In this document: one piece after another, positions 33,668 through 42,446 of the stretch
How positions within the stretch are numbered: position 1 is the stretch's first letter
Layout: every line of letters begins with the position of its first letter
Assembly (NCBI RefSeq): GCF_020991085.1
Contig: NZ_CP087719.1
Coordinates: 2,252,001-2,316,000, forward strand
Reading direction: 5' to 3'
Origin: Roseomonas sp. OT10
Lineage (GTDB): Bacteria > Pseudomonadota > Alphaproteobacteria > Acetobacterales > Acetobacteraceae
DNA: 64,000 nt
Made by a program: the position numbers and the translations under genes
Notes under the pieces: model-generated
The model's input: only the letters and a program-made list of their open reading frames with translations
Told to the model about the DNA's origin: nothing
The model's database searches: none

Positions 33668-33743
33668 TCCCCGATAGCTCAGCTGGTAGAGCACGCGACT
33701 GTTAATCGCTAGGTCGTTGGTTCGAGTCCAACTCGGGGAGCCA
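33668..33743 (+). tRNA. tRNA-Asn (anticodon GTT)
   Basis: This 76-nt gene has an acceptor TCCCCGA/TCGGGGA, a D-loop with AGCTGGTAGAGC, anticodon loop CTGTTAA with GTT, and T-arm GTTGGTTCGAGTCCAAC. The CCA is encoded. It lies 75 bp after tRNA-Cys and is probably in the same transcript. Confidence 0.95.
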
Positions 33744-33764
33744 TCTTCTCACACGCATCGCCTC

Positions 33765-33796
33765 GATCCGGCCGGCCCGCAGGGCCCGGCCGGATC
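33765..33796 (+). terminator. Strong stem-loop after tRNA-Asn
   Basis: GATCCGGCCGG and its exact complement CCGGCCGGATC form an 11-bp stem around a 10-nt loop that can pair further, 22 nt after the tRNA-Asn CCA. It is a plausible end for the tRNA transcript, though no long T-run follows. Confidence 0.55.
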
Positions 33797-33941
33797 GCGC
33801 GCGTCTTGACGCCCCGGCGCCGCCGCGCGACGTGGCGACGCGGCACGCCCGGCCCCGCGCCGGCCTGCCGAGAGGGCGGTGCGCTCCCGGCCGGACCGCC
33901 TTCCGCGGCCGGCCCCGCGCGGCCTTTGGGGGTGGATCTGC

Positions 33942-35081
33942 ATGGGTCGCGAAACCGTCCTGACCAACGCGCTGCTGGTTCTGCCCGACGGGGTGCGGCC
34001 AGGGACGCTCGTGCTGCGCGAGGGCCGCATCGCCGCGGTCGAGACCGGCCGCAGCGGCCTCGCGGGCGCCCTGGACCTGGAGGGCGACCACCTCTTGCCC
34101 GGCCTGGTGGACCTGCACACCGACAACCTGGAGCGCCAGGTGCAGCCGCGCCCCGGCGCGCGCTGGCCCTCCCGCTCCGCCATGCTGGCGCACGACGCGC
34201 AGACCGCCGCGGCCGGCGTGACCACCGTGCTGGATGCCCTGTGCGTCGGCGAGCTGGAGGTCAGCCACGGGCGCGGCCAGACCTTCCTCGAGGGGATCGG
34301 GGACCTGGACCTCCTCGGCCGCGCCGGCGCCCTGCGCTGCGACCACCTGCTGCACCTGCGCTGCGAGCTGCCCGCCCCGGACATGCCCCGGCTGCTGGAG
34401 CCGGTGGCCGGGCACCCCCTGCTGCGGATGGTCAGCCTGATGGACCACTGCCCCGGCGCCGGGCAGTTCGCGGACATGGACCGCTACCGCGCCATGCTGC
34501 GGCGGGACGGGCTGGACACCCCGGCCGCCGAGGCGCGGATCGAACGCCTGGCCGCGCTGCGGGAGCGCCATGCCGAACCCAACCGCGCCATCTTGCTGGA
34601 GCGGATCGGCGGGCGCGGGGTGCCGCTGGCCGCGCATGACGACTGGTCGGAGGCGGCGGTGGCCCGCAACGCCGCCGACGGCGTGACGATCAGCGAGTTC
34701 CCGGTCAACGCCCCCGCCGCCCGTGCCGCGCGGGCGCATGGCCAGGACATCGTGGTCGGTGCGCCGAACCTCGTGCGCGGCGGCAGCCATTCCGGGAACG
34801 TCTCCGCCATGGCGCTGCTGCGCGAGGGGCTGGTGGATGCCATCGCCTCCGACTACGTGCCGGCCGCCATGCTGGAGGCCGTCTGGCGCCTCGCCGCCGA
34901 GGGCGTGCTGGAGCTTGCGGCGGCGGTGCGGCTGGTGGCGGAGAACCCGGCGCGGATGGCCGGGCTGGTCGATCGCGGCCGGCTGGCGCCGGGGCTGCGC
35001 GCCGATCTGCTGCGGGTGCGCACCGTCCTCGGGTTGCCCGTGATGCGCTCGGTCTGGCTGGCGGGCGAGCGCATCGCATGA
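33942..35081 (+). CDS. phnM: Phosphonate utilisation protein PhnM (triphosphate diphosphatase)
   Basis: This 379-residue amidohydrolase-fold enzyme of the C-P lyase pathway removes pyrophosphate from ribose 1-methylphosphonate 5-triphosphate. The motifs are LPGLVDLHTDNLERQ with metal-binding residues, VSLMDHCPGAGQF, and a late VGAPNLVRGGSHSGNVSA and AIASDYVPAAML. The start at ATG 33942 has GGGGGTGG upstream. The core phnGHIJKL genes are not in this window; the tRNA genes lie directly upstream. The following DUF1045 gene overlaps as ATGA. Confidence 0.88.
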   Translation: MGRETVLTNALLVLPDGVRPGTLVLREGRIAAVETGRSGLAGALDLEGDHLLPGLVDLHTDNLERQVQPRPGARWPSRSAMLAHDAQTAAAGVTTVLDALCVGELEVSHGRGQTFLEGIGDLDLLGRAGALRCDHLLHLRCELPAPDMPRLLEPVAGHPLLRMVSLMDHCPGAGQFADMDRYRAMLRRDGLDTPAAEARIERLAALRERHAEPNRAILLERIGGRGVPLAAHDDWSEAAVARNAADGVTISEFPVNAPAARAARAHGQDIVVGAPNLVRGGSHSGNVSAMALLREGLVDAIASDYVPAAMLEAVWRLAAEGVLELAAAVRLVAENPARMAGLVDRGRLAPGLRADLLRVRTVLGLPVMRSVWLAGERIA

Positions 35082-35764
35082 GCGGCGGACCCGCGCGCGC
35101 CGCGCTCTACTGGGCCCCGGAACTCCACGATCCGCTGCATGCGCTGGGCTCCGCCTGGCTCGGGCGGGATGCGGAGACGGGGGCCGCCCCGGCCCAGCCC
35201 GCCCTGCCCGGAATCGACCTGCACGAGGTGACCGCGGAGGCCCGGCGCTACGGGCTGCACGCCACGCTGAAGCCGCCGTTCCGGCTGGCCGGTCCCTATC
35301 CCGCCCTGCGCGAGGCGGCGGCGGCGCTGGCCGCCCGGACGGCACCCTTCGACCTGCCGCCGCTGCGGCTGGAAAGCCTGGGCGGCTTCCTGGCCCTGGT
35401 CGAATCGGCCCCCTCCCCCGCCCTGCGCGCCCTGTGCGATTCGGCGGTGGAGGCCCTGGACCCCCTCCGTGCCCCGCCCAGCGAGGCGGAGACCGCCCGC
35501 CGCCGGCCGGAGCGGCTGAGCCCGGGCGAGCGGGCCATGCTGGAGCGCTGGGGCTACCCCTATGTCTTCGAGGAGTGGCGCTTCCACGTGACCCTGACGC
35601 GCCGCCTCGCAGAGGCGGAGATGGCCGTCATCCGCCCGGCGCTGGAGGCGCATCTCGGCGAGGCGCCCGCCCTGCCCCGCCGGGTGGCGTCGGTGGCGAT
35701 CTTCACCCAGCGCGCCCCGGACGCCCCCTTCCTGATCGCCGAAAGACTGCGTCTCTCCGGCTGA
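35078..35764 (+). CDS. DUF1045 phosphonate-metabolism protein (2H phosphoesterase-like)
   Basis: This 228-residue protein has the two histidine motifs of 2H phosphoesterases, HATLKPPF (His61 and Thr63) and HVTLTRRL (His170 and Thr172). The family is linked to the C-P lyase operon and probably hydrolyses a cyclic phosphate or related ester of that pathway. It is translationally coupled to phnM. The rest of the fold, with ALYWAPELHDPLHALG at the start, is typical. Confidence 0.82.
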   Translation: MSGGPARAALYWAPELHDPLHALGSAWLGRDAETGAAPAQPALPGIDLHEVTAEARRYGLHATLKPPFRLAGPYPALREAAAALAARTAPFDLPPLRLESLGGFLALVESAPSPALRALCDSAVEALDPLRAPPSEAETARRRPERLSPGERAMLERWGYPYVFEEWRFHVTLTRRLAEAEMAVIRPALEAHLGEAPALPRRVASVAIFTQRAPDAPFLIAERLRLSG

Positions 35765-35796
35765 CGGCGGGGGGCCGGCGGCCTAACCTGGGCGGC

Positions 35797-37584
35797 ATGT
35801 TCACCACCCGCCCCGAAATCGCCGGCACCTTCGGCGCCGTCGCCAGCACCCATTGGCTCGCCAGCTCGGTCGGGATGGCCGTGCTGGAGCGGGGCGGCAA
35901 CGCCGCCGATGCCGCCGTCGCCGCCGGCTTCACCCTGCAGATCGCCGAGCCGCACCTGAACGGCCCGCTGGGCGACTGCCCGATCCTGGTCCACGACGCC
36001 GGCCGCGGGGCGCAGAGCGTGATCTGCGGCCAGGGCGTCGCCCCCGCGGGGCTCAGCGTCGCGCATGTGCGGGACGCGCTGGGCCTGGACCTGATCCCCG
36101 GCACGGGGCTGCTGCCGGCCATGGTGCCGGGCGCCTTCGACGCCTGGATGACGCTGCTGCGCGAGCATGGGAGCTGGAAGCCCGGGGCCGTGCTGGACTT
36201 CGCCATCGGCTATGCCGCGCGCGGCATCCACTACGTGCCGCGGATCTGCGCGACCATCCAGACGGTGCGCCCGCTGTTCGAGGCGGAGTGGCCGACCAGC
36301 GCCGCCCTCTGGCTGCGCGGCGGCGGCCCGCGGCCCGGGAAGCTGTGGTCCAACATCGCCCTGGCCGAGACCTATGCCCGGGTGGTGCGGGAGGCGGAGG
36401 CCGCCGGGTCCGACCGCATCGCGCAGATCGACGCGGCGCGGGATGCCTGGTACCGCGGCTTCGTCGCCGAGGCGATCGGGCGCTTCTGCGAGGGCAACGC
36501 CGTGCTCGACGCCTCCGGCCGGCGGCACCGGGGCGTTCTCTCGGCCGATGACATGGCCGCGTGGCGCGCGCCCATCGAGGCGCCGCTCGCCGTCGAGCAC
36601 CAGGGCGCGACCGTCCTGAAATGCGGTGCCTGGAGCCAGGGTCCCGCGATGCTGCAGGCCCTGCTCCTGCTCGACGGCTTGGGCCTGGGCGAGCTGGACC
36701 CGCTGGGAGAGCGCTTCGCGCATCTGGTGGTGGAGGCGATGAAGCTGGCCTTCGCCGACCGCGAGGCCTTCTACGGCGATCCGGACTTCACCGCCGTGCC
36801 GATGGCGACCCTGCTCTCCCGTGCCTATGCAGCCGAACGCCGGGCCCTGATCGGCGAGACGGCCGCGCTGGAGTTCCGCCCCGGCTCGCCGGATGGCCTG
36901 GTCCCGCGCACGGACTACGCGGCCGCCGTCGCCCGTGCCGCGGAGGCGCGCCAGGTGGCCGGCAGCGGCGAGCCCACCGTCTCCCGCCTGGGCGTTTCTG
37001 GGGCCGACACCTGCCATGTCGACGTGATCGACCGCTGGGGGAACATGGTGTCCGCCACGCCCTCGGGCGGCTGGCTGCAATCCTCCCCGGCCATCCCGGA
37101 GCTGGGCTGCTGCCTCGGCACGCGCGGGCAGATGTTCTGGCTGGACGAATCCCTGCCCAACGGGCTGATGCCGGGCAAGCGGCCGCGCACCACCCTCTCC
37201 CCCGGCATGGCGCTGCGGGACGGCAAGCCCTGGATGGCCTTCGGCACGCCCGGCGGCGAGCAGCAGGACCAGTGGCAGCCGATCATGCTGCTGCGGATGC
37301 TGCACCATGGCTGGACCATCCAGCAGGCCATCGACGCCCCCGCCTTCCATTCGGAGCACTGGATCAGCAGCTTCTGGCCGCGCGGGGCGCAGCCGGGGAA
37401 GGTGGTGCTGGAAGGACGCTACGACCGCGCCGTGGCCGAGGCGCTGGGCGGGCGCGGGCACAGGGTCGAGGTCGGCGGCGACTGGACGGAGGGCCGCCTT
37501 TCCGCCGTGCGGCAGGAACCGGACGGGCAGATCTTCGCCGGGGCCAATCCGCGCGGCATGCAGGGCTACGCGGTCGGCCGATAA
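35797..37584 (+). CDS. Gamma-glutamyltransferase-family protein (first of three)
   Basis: This 595-residue Ntn-hydrolase-type protein has the family N-terminal GGNAADAAVAAGFTLQIAEPHLNGPLGD. The autocleavage/nucleophile region is at DTCHVDVIDRWGN, with Thr405 as the likely processed N-terminal nucleophile. The C-terminal half has MPGKRPRTTLSPGMAL and FGTPGGEQQDQWQ. There is no signal peptide, so it is probably cytosolic. The DUF1045 gene ends 32 bp upstream. Members of this group can be gamma-glutamyltransferases, glutathione hydrolases or acylases; the substrate is not certain. Confidence 0.85.
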   Translation: MFTTRPEIAGTFGAVASTHWLASSVGMAVLERGGNAADAAVAAGFTLQIAEPHLNGPLGDCPILVHDAGRGAQSVICGQGVAPAGLSVAHVRDALGLDLIPGTGLLPAMVPGAFDAWMTLLREHGSWKPGAVLDFAIGYAARGIHYVPRICATIQTVRPLFEAEWPTSAALWLRGGGPRPGKLWSNIALAETYARVVREAEAAGSDRIAQIDAARDAWYRGFVAEAIGRFCEGNAVLDASGRRHRGVLSADDMAAWRAPIEAPLAVEHQGATVLKCGAWSQGPAMLQALLLLDGLGLGELDPLGERFAHLVVEAMKLAFADREAFYGDPDFTAVPMATLLSRAYAAERRALIGETAALEFRPGSPDGLVPRTDYAAAVARAAEARQVAGSGEPTVSRLGVSGADTCHVDVIDRWGNMVSATPSGGWLQSSPAIPELGCCLGTRGQMFWLDESLPNGLMPGKRPRTTLSPGMALRDGKPWMAFGTPGGEQQDQWQPIMLLRMLHHGWTIQQAIDAPAFHSEHWISSFWPRGAQPGKVVLEGRYDRAVAEALGGRGHRVEVGGDWTEGRLSAVRQEPDGQIFAGANPRGMQGYAVGR

Positions 37585-37617
37585 GGCGGCGGAAGGGCGA
37601 GGTCGCCCGCGGCGAGG

Positions 37618-37636
37618 GGGGGCGGGCGCCGCCCCC
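37618..37636. terminator. Hairpin between convergent genes
   Basis: GGGGGCGG, loop GCG, and CCGCCCCC form an 8-bp GC stem in the gap between the GGT homologue and the amidohydrolase gene, which face each other. It could end transcription from either side. Confidence 0.4.
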
Positions 37637-37746
37637 GGCCGTGGGTCCCAGCAACCCCGAGCCTCATCCGCCAGGACCCGCGCCCGGGAGTGGGCTTCTC
37701 CCAGGCCGGCCCGGAGCGGGCCGCGAGCGGCCCGCCCCCGACAGGG

Positions 37747-39228
37747 TCAGGCGCCGCAGGCGGCGCAGGGCGCCAGCACGCCGCCGGTGGCCCGGCGGAT
37801 GCGGAAGGCGGATTCGCGCGCCTTGGCCACGATCTCGGCCGTGTCCACGGCGGTCAGCTTGCCGCCGCGCTTCAGGATGCGCCCGTCCACCAGCACGGTG
37901 TCCACGTTGGAGGCATTGGCGGACTGCACGATGGTCGTCTCGACATTCGCCATCGGCGCCGTGTTCAGCGCATCCACCCGCACCAGGATGAGGTCGGCGC
38001 GCTTGCCGGGGGTGAGCGAGCCGGTGACGTCGCCGAGCCCCAGCGTCTTCGCCGCGTTCAGCGTGGTCCAGCGGATGATCTCGGCATGGCCGATCGGCGT
38101 CTCGCCCTCCGACGGCGTGCCCTTCCACGGGATGCCCATCGACCAGGTGGTGCGCATCGCCTCGAACATGCTGGGCGAGCCGAGCGAGCTGGCATCGACC
38201 GAGAGGGAGAGCATAACCCCCGCCTTGCGCTGCGCCATCAGCGCCGCGCGCGGATCGCCGGCACTGCCCAGGCGGAACTCGGACAGGGTGGAGAAGCTGT
38301 TGGGGACGCCGGTGCGCGCCAGAACCTCGAAGTCCGACGCCACACCGGTGATGTAGTGGGCGAACATGAAGCCCGGCTGCAGGATGCCGCGCTTCTCCCA
38401 GTCCAGGATGTCGATCCGGTTCGGCGGCGCCTGCCCGGCATGGGTGGCGTAGGGGATGCCGCGCTCCTTCACCATCGCGCTCTCGCGGAAGAAGGTCTCC
38501 GCCGTGCTCTGGCCGATGCCGCGCAGGTTCACGCCGAGATGCACGAGCCCGCCGAAGGGGCCGGATTCCCCGAACCACTCCTTCCGCACGCGATCGATGT
38601 CGGGGAAGTCGATCAGCACGTCGCCCGCGAGCTGGTCGCGGTGGCCATAGGCGAAGCGGGCGCGGGTGAGCAGGTCGCGATGCGCGCGCAGCTCCGCATC
38701 CGCATGCGCGGGCGAGCGGGTGTTGTTGCACCAGTTGTGCACGGTGGTGACGCCGGAGTTCAGCAGCTCCGCCAGGCCGAGGCGGAGGCTGTTGTAGAAG
38801 TCGTCCGGCGTGTAGTTCGGCGAGGAGGCGTTCTTCGCCTGGAAGTACTCCACGCCGCCATCGGCGATGAAGTTCCGGCCGAGCGCGCTCCACATGTGGT
38901 AGTGCGTGTCGATCATACCGGGCATGACGATGGTGTCCGTGGCGTCGATCACCTCCGCGCCGGCGGGCGGGTCGATGCTCGGCGCGACCTGGACGATGGC
39001 GCCGTCCCGCACCAGCACGTCGCCGCGCGGCAGCGTGCCGATCGACGGATCGACGGTGATCACGGCGCCGCCGCGGATCAGGTAGTGGCCGCGCGCCACC
39101 TGCGGCGCCGCGCCGGCAGTGCCGCTGCCCTGGGCCCAGGCACGGCCGATGAAGGGGGTGGCAAGGCCGCTGCCCATTCCAGCGGCAACACAGGTGAAGA
39201 CGCGACCAAGTTTCCGACGTGACAGCAC
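37747..39228 (-). CDS. Exported amidohydrolase-family protein
   Basis: This 493-residue metal-dependent hydrolase has the signature IDTHYHMW (first two metal histidines), a later ATHAGQAP and SVDASSLGSPSMF, with GLTPGKRADLILV-type end (SLTPGKRADLILVRVD). The N-terminus has a twin-arginine-like SRRKLGRVFTCVAAG followed by a hydrophobic stretch to about AWAQ, so it is probably exported. The start is a GTG (39228) with AGGGAA at 8 bases. The C-terminus ends with two cysteines (PCAACGA). It follows the RND pump genes by 72 bp. Substrate unknown; the amidohydrolase group includes deaminases and imidazolonepropionase-like enzymes. Confidence 0.82.
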   Translation of the reverse strand: MLSRRKLGRVFTCVAAGMGSGLATPFIGRAWAQGSGTAGAAPQVARGHYLIRGGAVITVDPSIGTLPRGDVLVRDGAIVQVAPSIDPPAGAEVIDATDTIVMPGMIDTHYHMWSALGRNFIADGGVEYFQAKNASSPNYTPDDFYNSLRLGLAELLNSGVTTVHNWCNNTRSPAHADAELRAHRDLLTRARFAYGHRDQLAGDVLIDFPDIDRVRKEWFGESGPFGGLVHLGVNLRGIGQSTAETFFRESAMVKERGIPYATHAGQAPPNRIDILDWEKRGILQPGFMFAHYITGVASDFEVLARTGVPNSFSTLSEFRLGSAGDPRAALMAQRKAGVMLSLSVDASSLGSPSMFEAMRTTWSMGIPWKGTPSEGETPIGHAEIIRWTTLNAAKTLGLGDVTGSLTPGKRADLILVRVDALNTAPMANVETTIVQSANASNVDTVLVDGRILKRGGKLTAVDTAEIVAKARESAFRIRRATGGVLAPCAACGA

Positions 39229-39300
39229 GGAATTCGTTCCCTGACAGACGACACGCGAATGCTTCGCAAGTCGCGTGCCGGCGTCCGTGCGGGCGGCGGG

Positions 39301-42300
39301 CTACTCCGCGGCCGGCGCCGCGACCACACGCTCCTCCAGTTCCAGCTCCCTCAGCTTCGCCGCCACGGCCCCGATCGGGCGCGTATAGGGCGCGAGCAGC
39401 AGGTACAGCGCCGGCACCGCGTAGAGCGTGACGAAGGTGGACAGGGTGATCCCGCCCACGATCACCACGCCCAGCGCCTGCCGGCTCTCCGCCCCCGCAC
39501 CGGTCGACACGGCGAGCGGCACGGCGCCCAGCACGGTGGCGATGGAGGTCATCAGGATCGGCCGCAGCCGCACCACCGAGGCCTCCAGCACCGCGTCGTA
39601 CACGCTCCTGCCCTCGTCGCGGAGCTGGTTGGCGAACTCCACCACCAGGATGCCGTTCTTCGCCATCAGCCCGATCAGCAGGATCATGCCGATCTGGCTG
39701 AAGATGTTCAGCGACTGGCCGGTGACGAAGAGCGCGAGCAGCCCGCCCGTCAGCGCGAGCGGGGTGGAGAGCAGGATGACGAAGGGGTGGATGAAGCTCT
39801 CGAACTGCGCCGCCAGCACGAGGTAGACCACCAGCAGCGCGAAGGCGAAGGTGAAGTACAGGCTCGACCCGCTTTCGCGGAACTCCTGGCTCTGGCCGCG
39901 ATAGGTGATGCGCGCGTCGGGCGGCAGAGTCTCGCGCGCCACCTGGTCGAGGAAGTCCAGCGCCTCGCCCAGCGAATAGCCCGGCGCGGGGGTCGCGCTG
40001 ATGGTGATGGCGCGGGTGCGGTCCTCCCGCGCCAGGGACTGCGCCCGGGCGCGCTCGCTGAGCTGGACGACGTTCGACATCGGCACCAGCCCGCCGGAGG
40101 CGGTACGGACGAAGATGTTCTGCAGGTCGTAGGGGGTGGCGCGGTACTCGTCGCGCGCCTGGAGCATGATCTTGTACTCCTCCCCCGCCACGACATAGGT
40201 GCCGACCTCGCGCGAGCCCAGCATCGTCTCGATGGTCCGCCCCACCGCCTGGATGGACACGCCCAGGTCGGCCGCCTTGCGCCGGTCCACCTCCACCCGG
40301 ATCTCGGGCTTGGTCTCCTTGAAGTTGGAATCGAGGTTCAGCAGCCGCGTGTTCTGCCGCGCCCGGTCCATGAAGCGGTCGCGCCAGTCCACCAGCGTCA
40401 CGTAGTCCGGCCCGCCGATCACGAACTGCACCGGCGGCTGGAAGCCGCGCTGGCCGAGGCTGGGCGGGTTCAGCGGGAAGGCGCGCACCCCGGCGATGGC
40501 GCTCATCTTCGGGAAGACCTCCGCCACGATCTCCTGCTGCTTGCGCGTGCGGGTGTCCCAGGGGGACAGGCGGACGAACATGTTCGCCTGGTTGCCCTGG
40601 GGCGGGCGGATGAATCCCCCGAGGGTGGAGAAGACCACCGTCGCATCGCCGGAGCGCACATAGGGCTGCATCACCGCCTCGGCGAGCTGCACCTGCTGGC
40701 GCATGTAGGCGAAGGATGCGCCCTCCGGCCCGGTCATCGGCACGATGATGGTGCCGCGGTCCTCGATGGGCGTGAACTCCTTGGGCAGCACGTTGAACAG
40801 CGCGACGGCCAGCGCCGACAGCAGCCCCGCCGCGCCCAGCACCAGCAGCGGCGCCCGCAGCGCGCGGGCGAGCGTCCAGCGCAGCGCGCCGTTCAGCCCC
40901 TGGAAGAAGGGCTCCGTCCAGCGTACCAGCCGGGTCTCCCCCGCATGCGGCTTGAGCAGCTTGGAGCACATCATCGGCGTCAGCGTCAGCGCGATGATGC
41001 CGGAGAAGGCGACCGAGGCGGCGAGGGCGAAGCCGAACTCGCTGAACAGCCGCCCCGTGTTGCCGCCCATGAAGGAGAGCGGCACGAAGACCGCGATCAG
41101 CACCAGCGTCGTCGCGATGACGGCGAAGGCGATCTCCCGCGCGCCGCGGATGGAGGCGAGCAGCACCGGCTCCCCCTCCTCGATGCGGCGGTGGATGTTC
41201 TCCAGCACGACGATGGCGTCGTCCACGACGAGCCCGATGGCCAGGACCAGCCCCAGCAGCGTCAGCACGTTGATCGAGAAGCCCAGTGCCGCCATCGCCA
41301 TGAAGGAGGCGACGATGGAGACGGGGATGGCCACCGCCGGGATGATCGTGGCGCGGAAGGAGCGCAGGAACAGGAAGATGACGATCACCACCAGGATCAG
41401 CGCGGTGATGAGGGCGTGCTCCACCTCGAAGATCGACTGGGCGATGAACTGGCTCTCGTCGTAGCCGATCTCGACGTTGATCCCCTCCGGCAGGGTCTCG
41501 GCGATCCGGGCCACCTCCGCCTTGACCCCGTCGGCGACGGACAGGGTGTTCGCGGTGGACTGGCGCTGGATGCCCAGGCCGATGCCAGGCCGGCCGTTGA
41601 TGCGGTACTCGCCGCGGTTGTCCTCGGGGGCGATCTCCACCTCGGCCACGTCGCCCAGCAGCACCTGGGCGCCGCCATTGGTGCGGGAGAGCACGATGCG
41701 GCGGAACTCCTCCGGCCTGGTCAGCCGGGTATCCGTGCGGACCGTCAGCTCGCGCTGGCGGCTTTCGATGCGCCCGCCCGGCAGCTCCACGTTCTCGCGC
41801 CGGATCGCGTCCTCGACGTCCTGGACGGTCATGCCGCGCGCGGCCAGCGCCTGGCGGTCCAGCCAGATCCGCATGGAGTACTTGCGCTCGCCCTGGATCA
41901 GCACCTGGGCCACGCCCTCGACGATGGCGAGGCGGTCCACGAAGCGGCGCCGCGCCAGCTCCGTCAGCTCCATCCCCGAGAAGGTGTCGGAGGTCAGCGC
42001 CACCCACAGGATGGGGCGGCTGTCGCCGTCCACCTTGGCGACGACGGGCGTGTCCGCCTGCTCCGGCAGGCGGGCGAGCGCGCGGGAGACCTTGTCGCGC
42101 ACGTCGTTGGCGGCCGCGTCCACGTTGCGGTTCAGCCGGAACTCCAGCGTCACCTGCGAGCGCTCGTCGCGGCTCTGCGAGGAGATGGTCTTGATCCCCT
42201 CGATCCCCGCCACCGCCGCCTCGATCAGCTCGGTGATCTGGGTGTCCACCACCGCGGCCGAGGCGCCGGCATAGGTGGTGGTGACGGAGACGATGGGCGG

Positions 42301-42423
42301 GTCGATCGCCGGGTACTCGCGCACCGGCAGCCGGAACAGGCTCGCCAGCCCCAGCACGATCAGCAGCAGGCTGACGACGGTGGCGAAGACCGGCCGCTTG
42401 ATCGAGACGTCGCTGAGCACCAT
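39301..42423 (-). CDS. RND multidrug efflux permease, HAE1 type
   Basis: This 1040-residue inner-membrane proton antiporter has 12 membrane helices and two large periplasmic loops. It has the proton-relay Asp pair in AIGLVVDDAIVVLENI (TM4), the C-terminal mirror segment AKNGILVVEFANQLRD, and an N-terminal FATVVSLLLIVLGLASLFRLPVREYPAID. It most resembles the AcrB/MdtB-type drug or solvent exporters. The ATG has GGGGAGGG upstream. The membrane-fusion partner lies 23 bp upstream; the outer-membrane partner may be the TolC at 31.2 kb. Confidence 0.93.
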   Translation of the reverse strand: MVLSDVSIKRPVFATVVSLLLIVLGLASLFRLPVREYPAIDPPIVSVTTTYAGASAAVVDTQITELIEAAVAGIEGIKTISSQSRDERSQVTLEFRLNRNVDAAANDVRDKVSRALARLPEQADTPVVAKVDGDSRPILWVALTSDTFSGMELTELARRRFVDRLAIVEGVAQVLIQGERKYSMRIWLDRQALAARGMTVQDVEDAIRRENVELPGGRIESRQRELTVRTDTRLTRPEEFRRIVLSRTNGGAQVLLGDVAEVEIAPEDNRGEYRINGRPGIGLGIQRQSTANTLSVADGVKAEVARIAETLPEGINVEIGYDESQFIAQSIFEVEHALITALILVVIVIFLFLRSFRATIIPAVAIPVSIVASFMAMAALGFSINVLTLLGLVLAIGLVVDDAIVVLENIHRRIEEGEPVLLASIRGAREIAFAVIATTLVLIAVFVPLSFMGGNTGRLFSEFGFALAASVAFSGIIALTLTPMMCSKLLKPHAGETRLVRWTEPFFQGLNGALRWTLARALRAPLLVLGAAGLLSALAVALFNVLPKEFTPIEDRGTIIVPMTGPEGASFAYMRQQVQLAEAVMQPYVRSGDATVVFSTLGGFIRPPQGNQANMFVRLSPWDTRTRKQQEIVAEVFPKMSAIAGVRAFPLNPPSLGQRGFQPPVQFVIGGPDYVTLVDWRDRFMDRARQNTRLLNLDSNFKETKPEIRVEVDRRKAADLGVSIQAVGRTIETMLGSREVGTYVVAGEEYKIMLQARDEYRATPYDLQNIFVRTASGGLVPMSNVVQLSERARAQSLAREDRTRAITISATPAPGYSLGEALDFLDQVARETLPPDARITYRGQSQEFRESGSSLYFTFAFALLVVYLVLAAQFESFIHPFVILLSTPLALTGGLLALFVTGQSLNIFSQIGMILLIGLMAKNGILVVEFANQLRDEGRSVYDAVLEASVVRLRPILMTSIATVLGAVPLAVSTGAGAESRQALGVVIVGGITLSTFVTLYAVPALYLLLAPYTRPIGAVAAKLRELELEERVVAAPAAE

Positions 42424-42446
42424 GGCCCTGCCCTCCCCCGCGCCGC

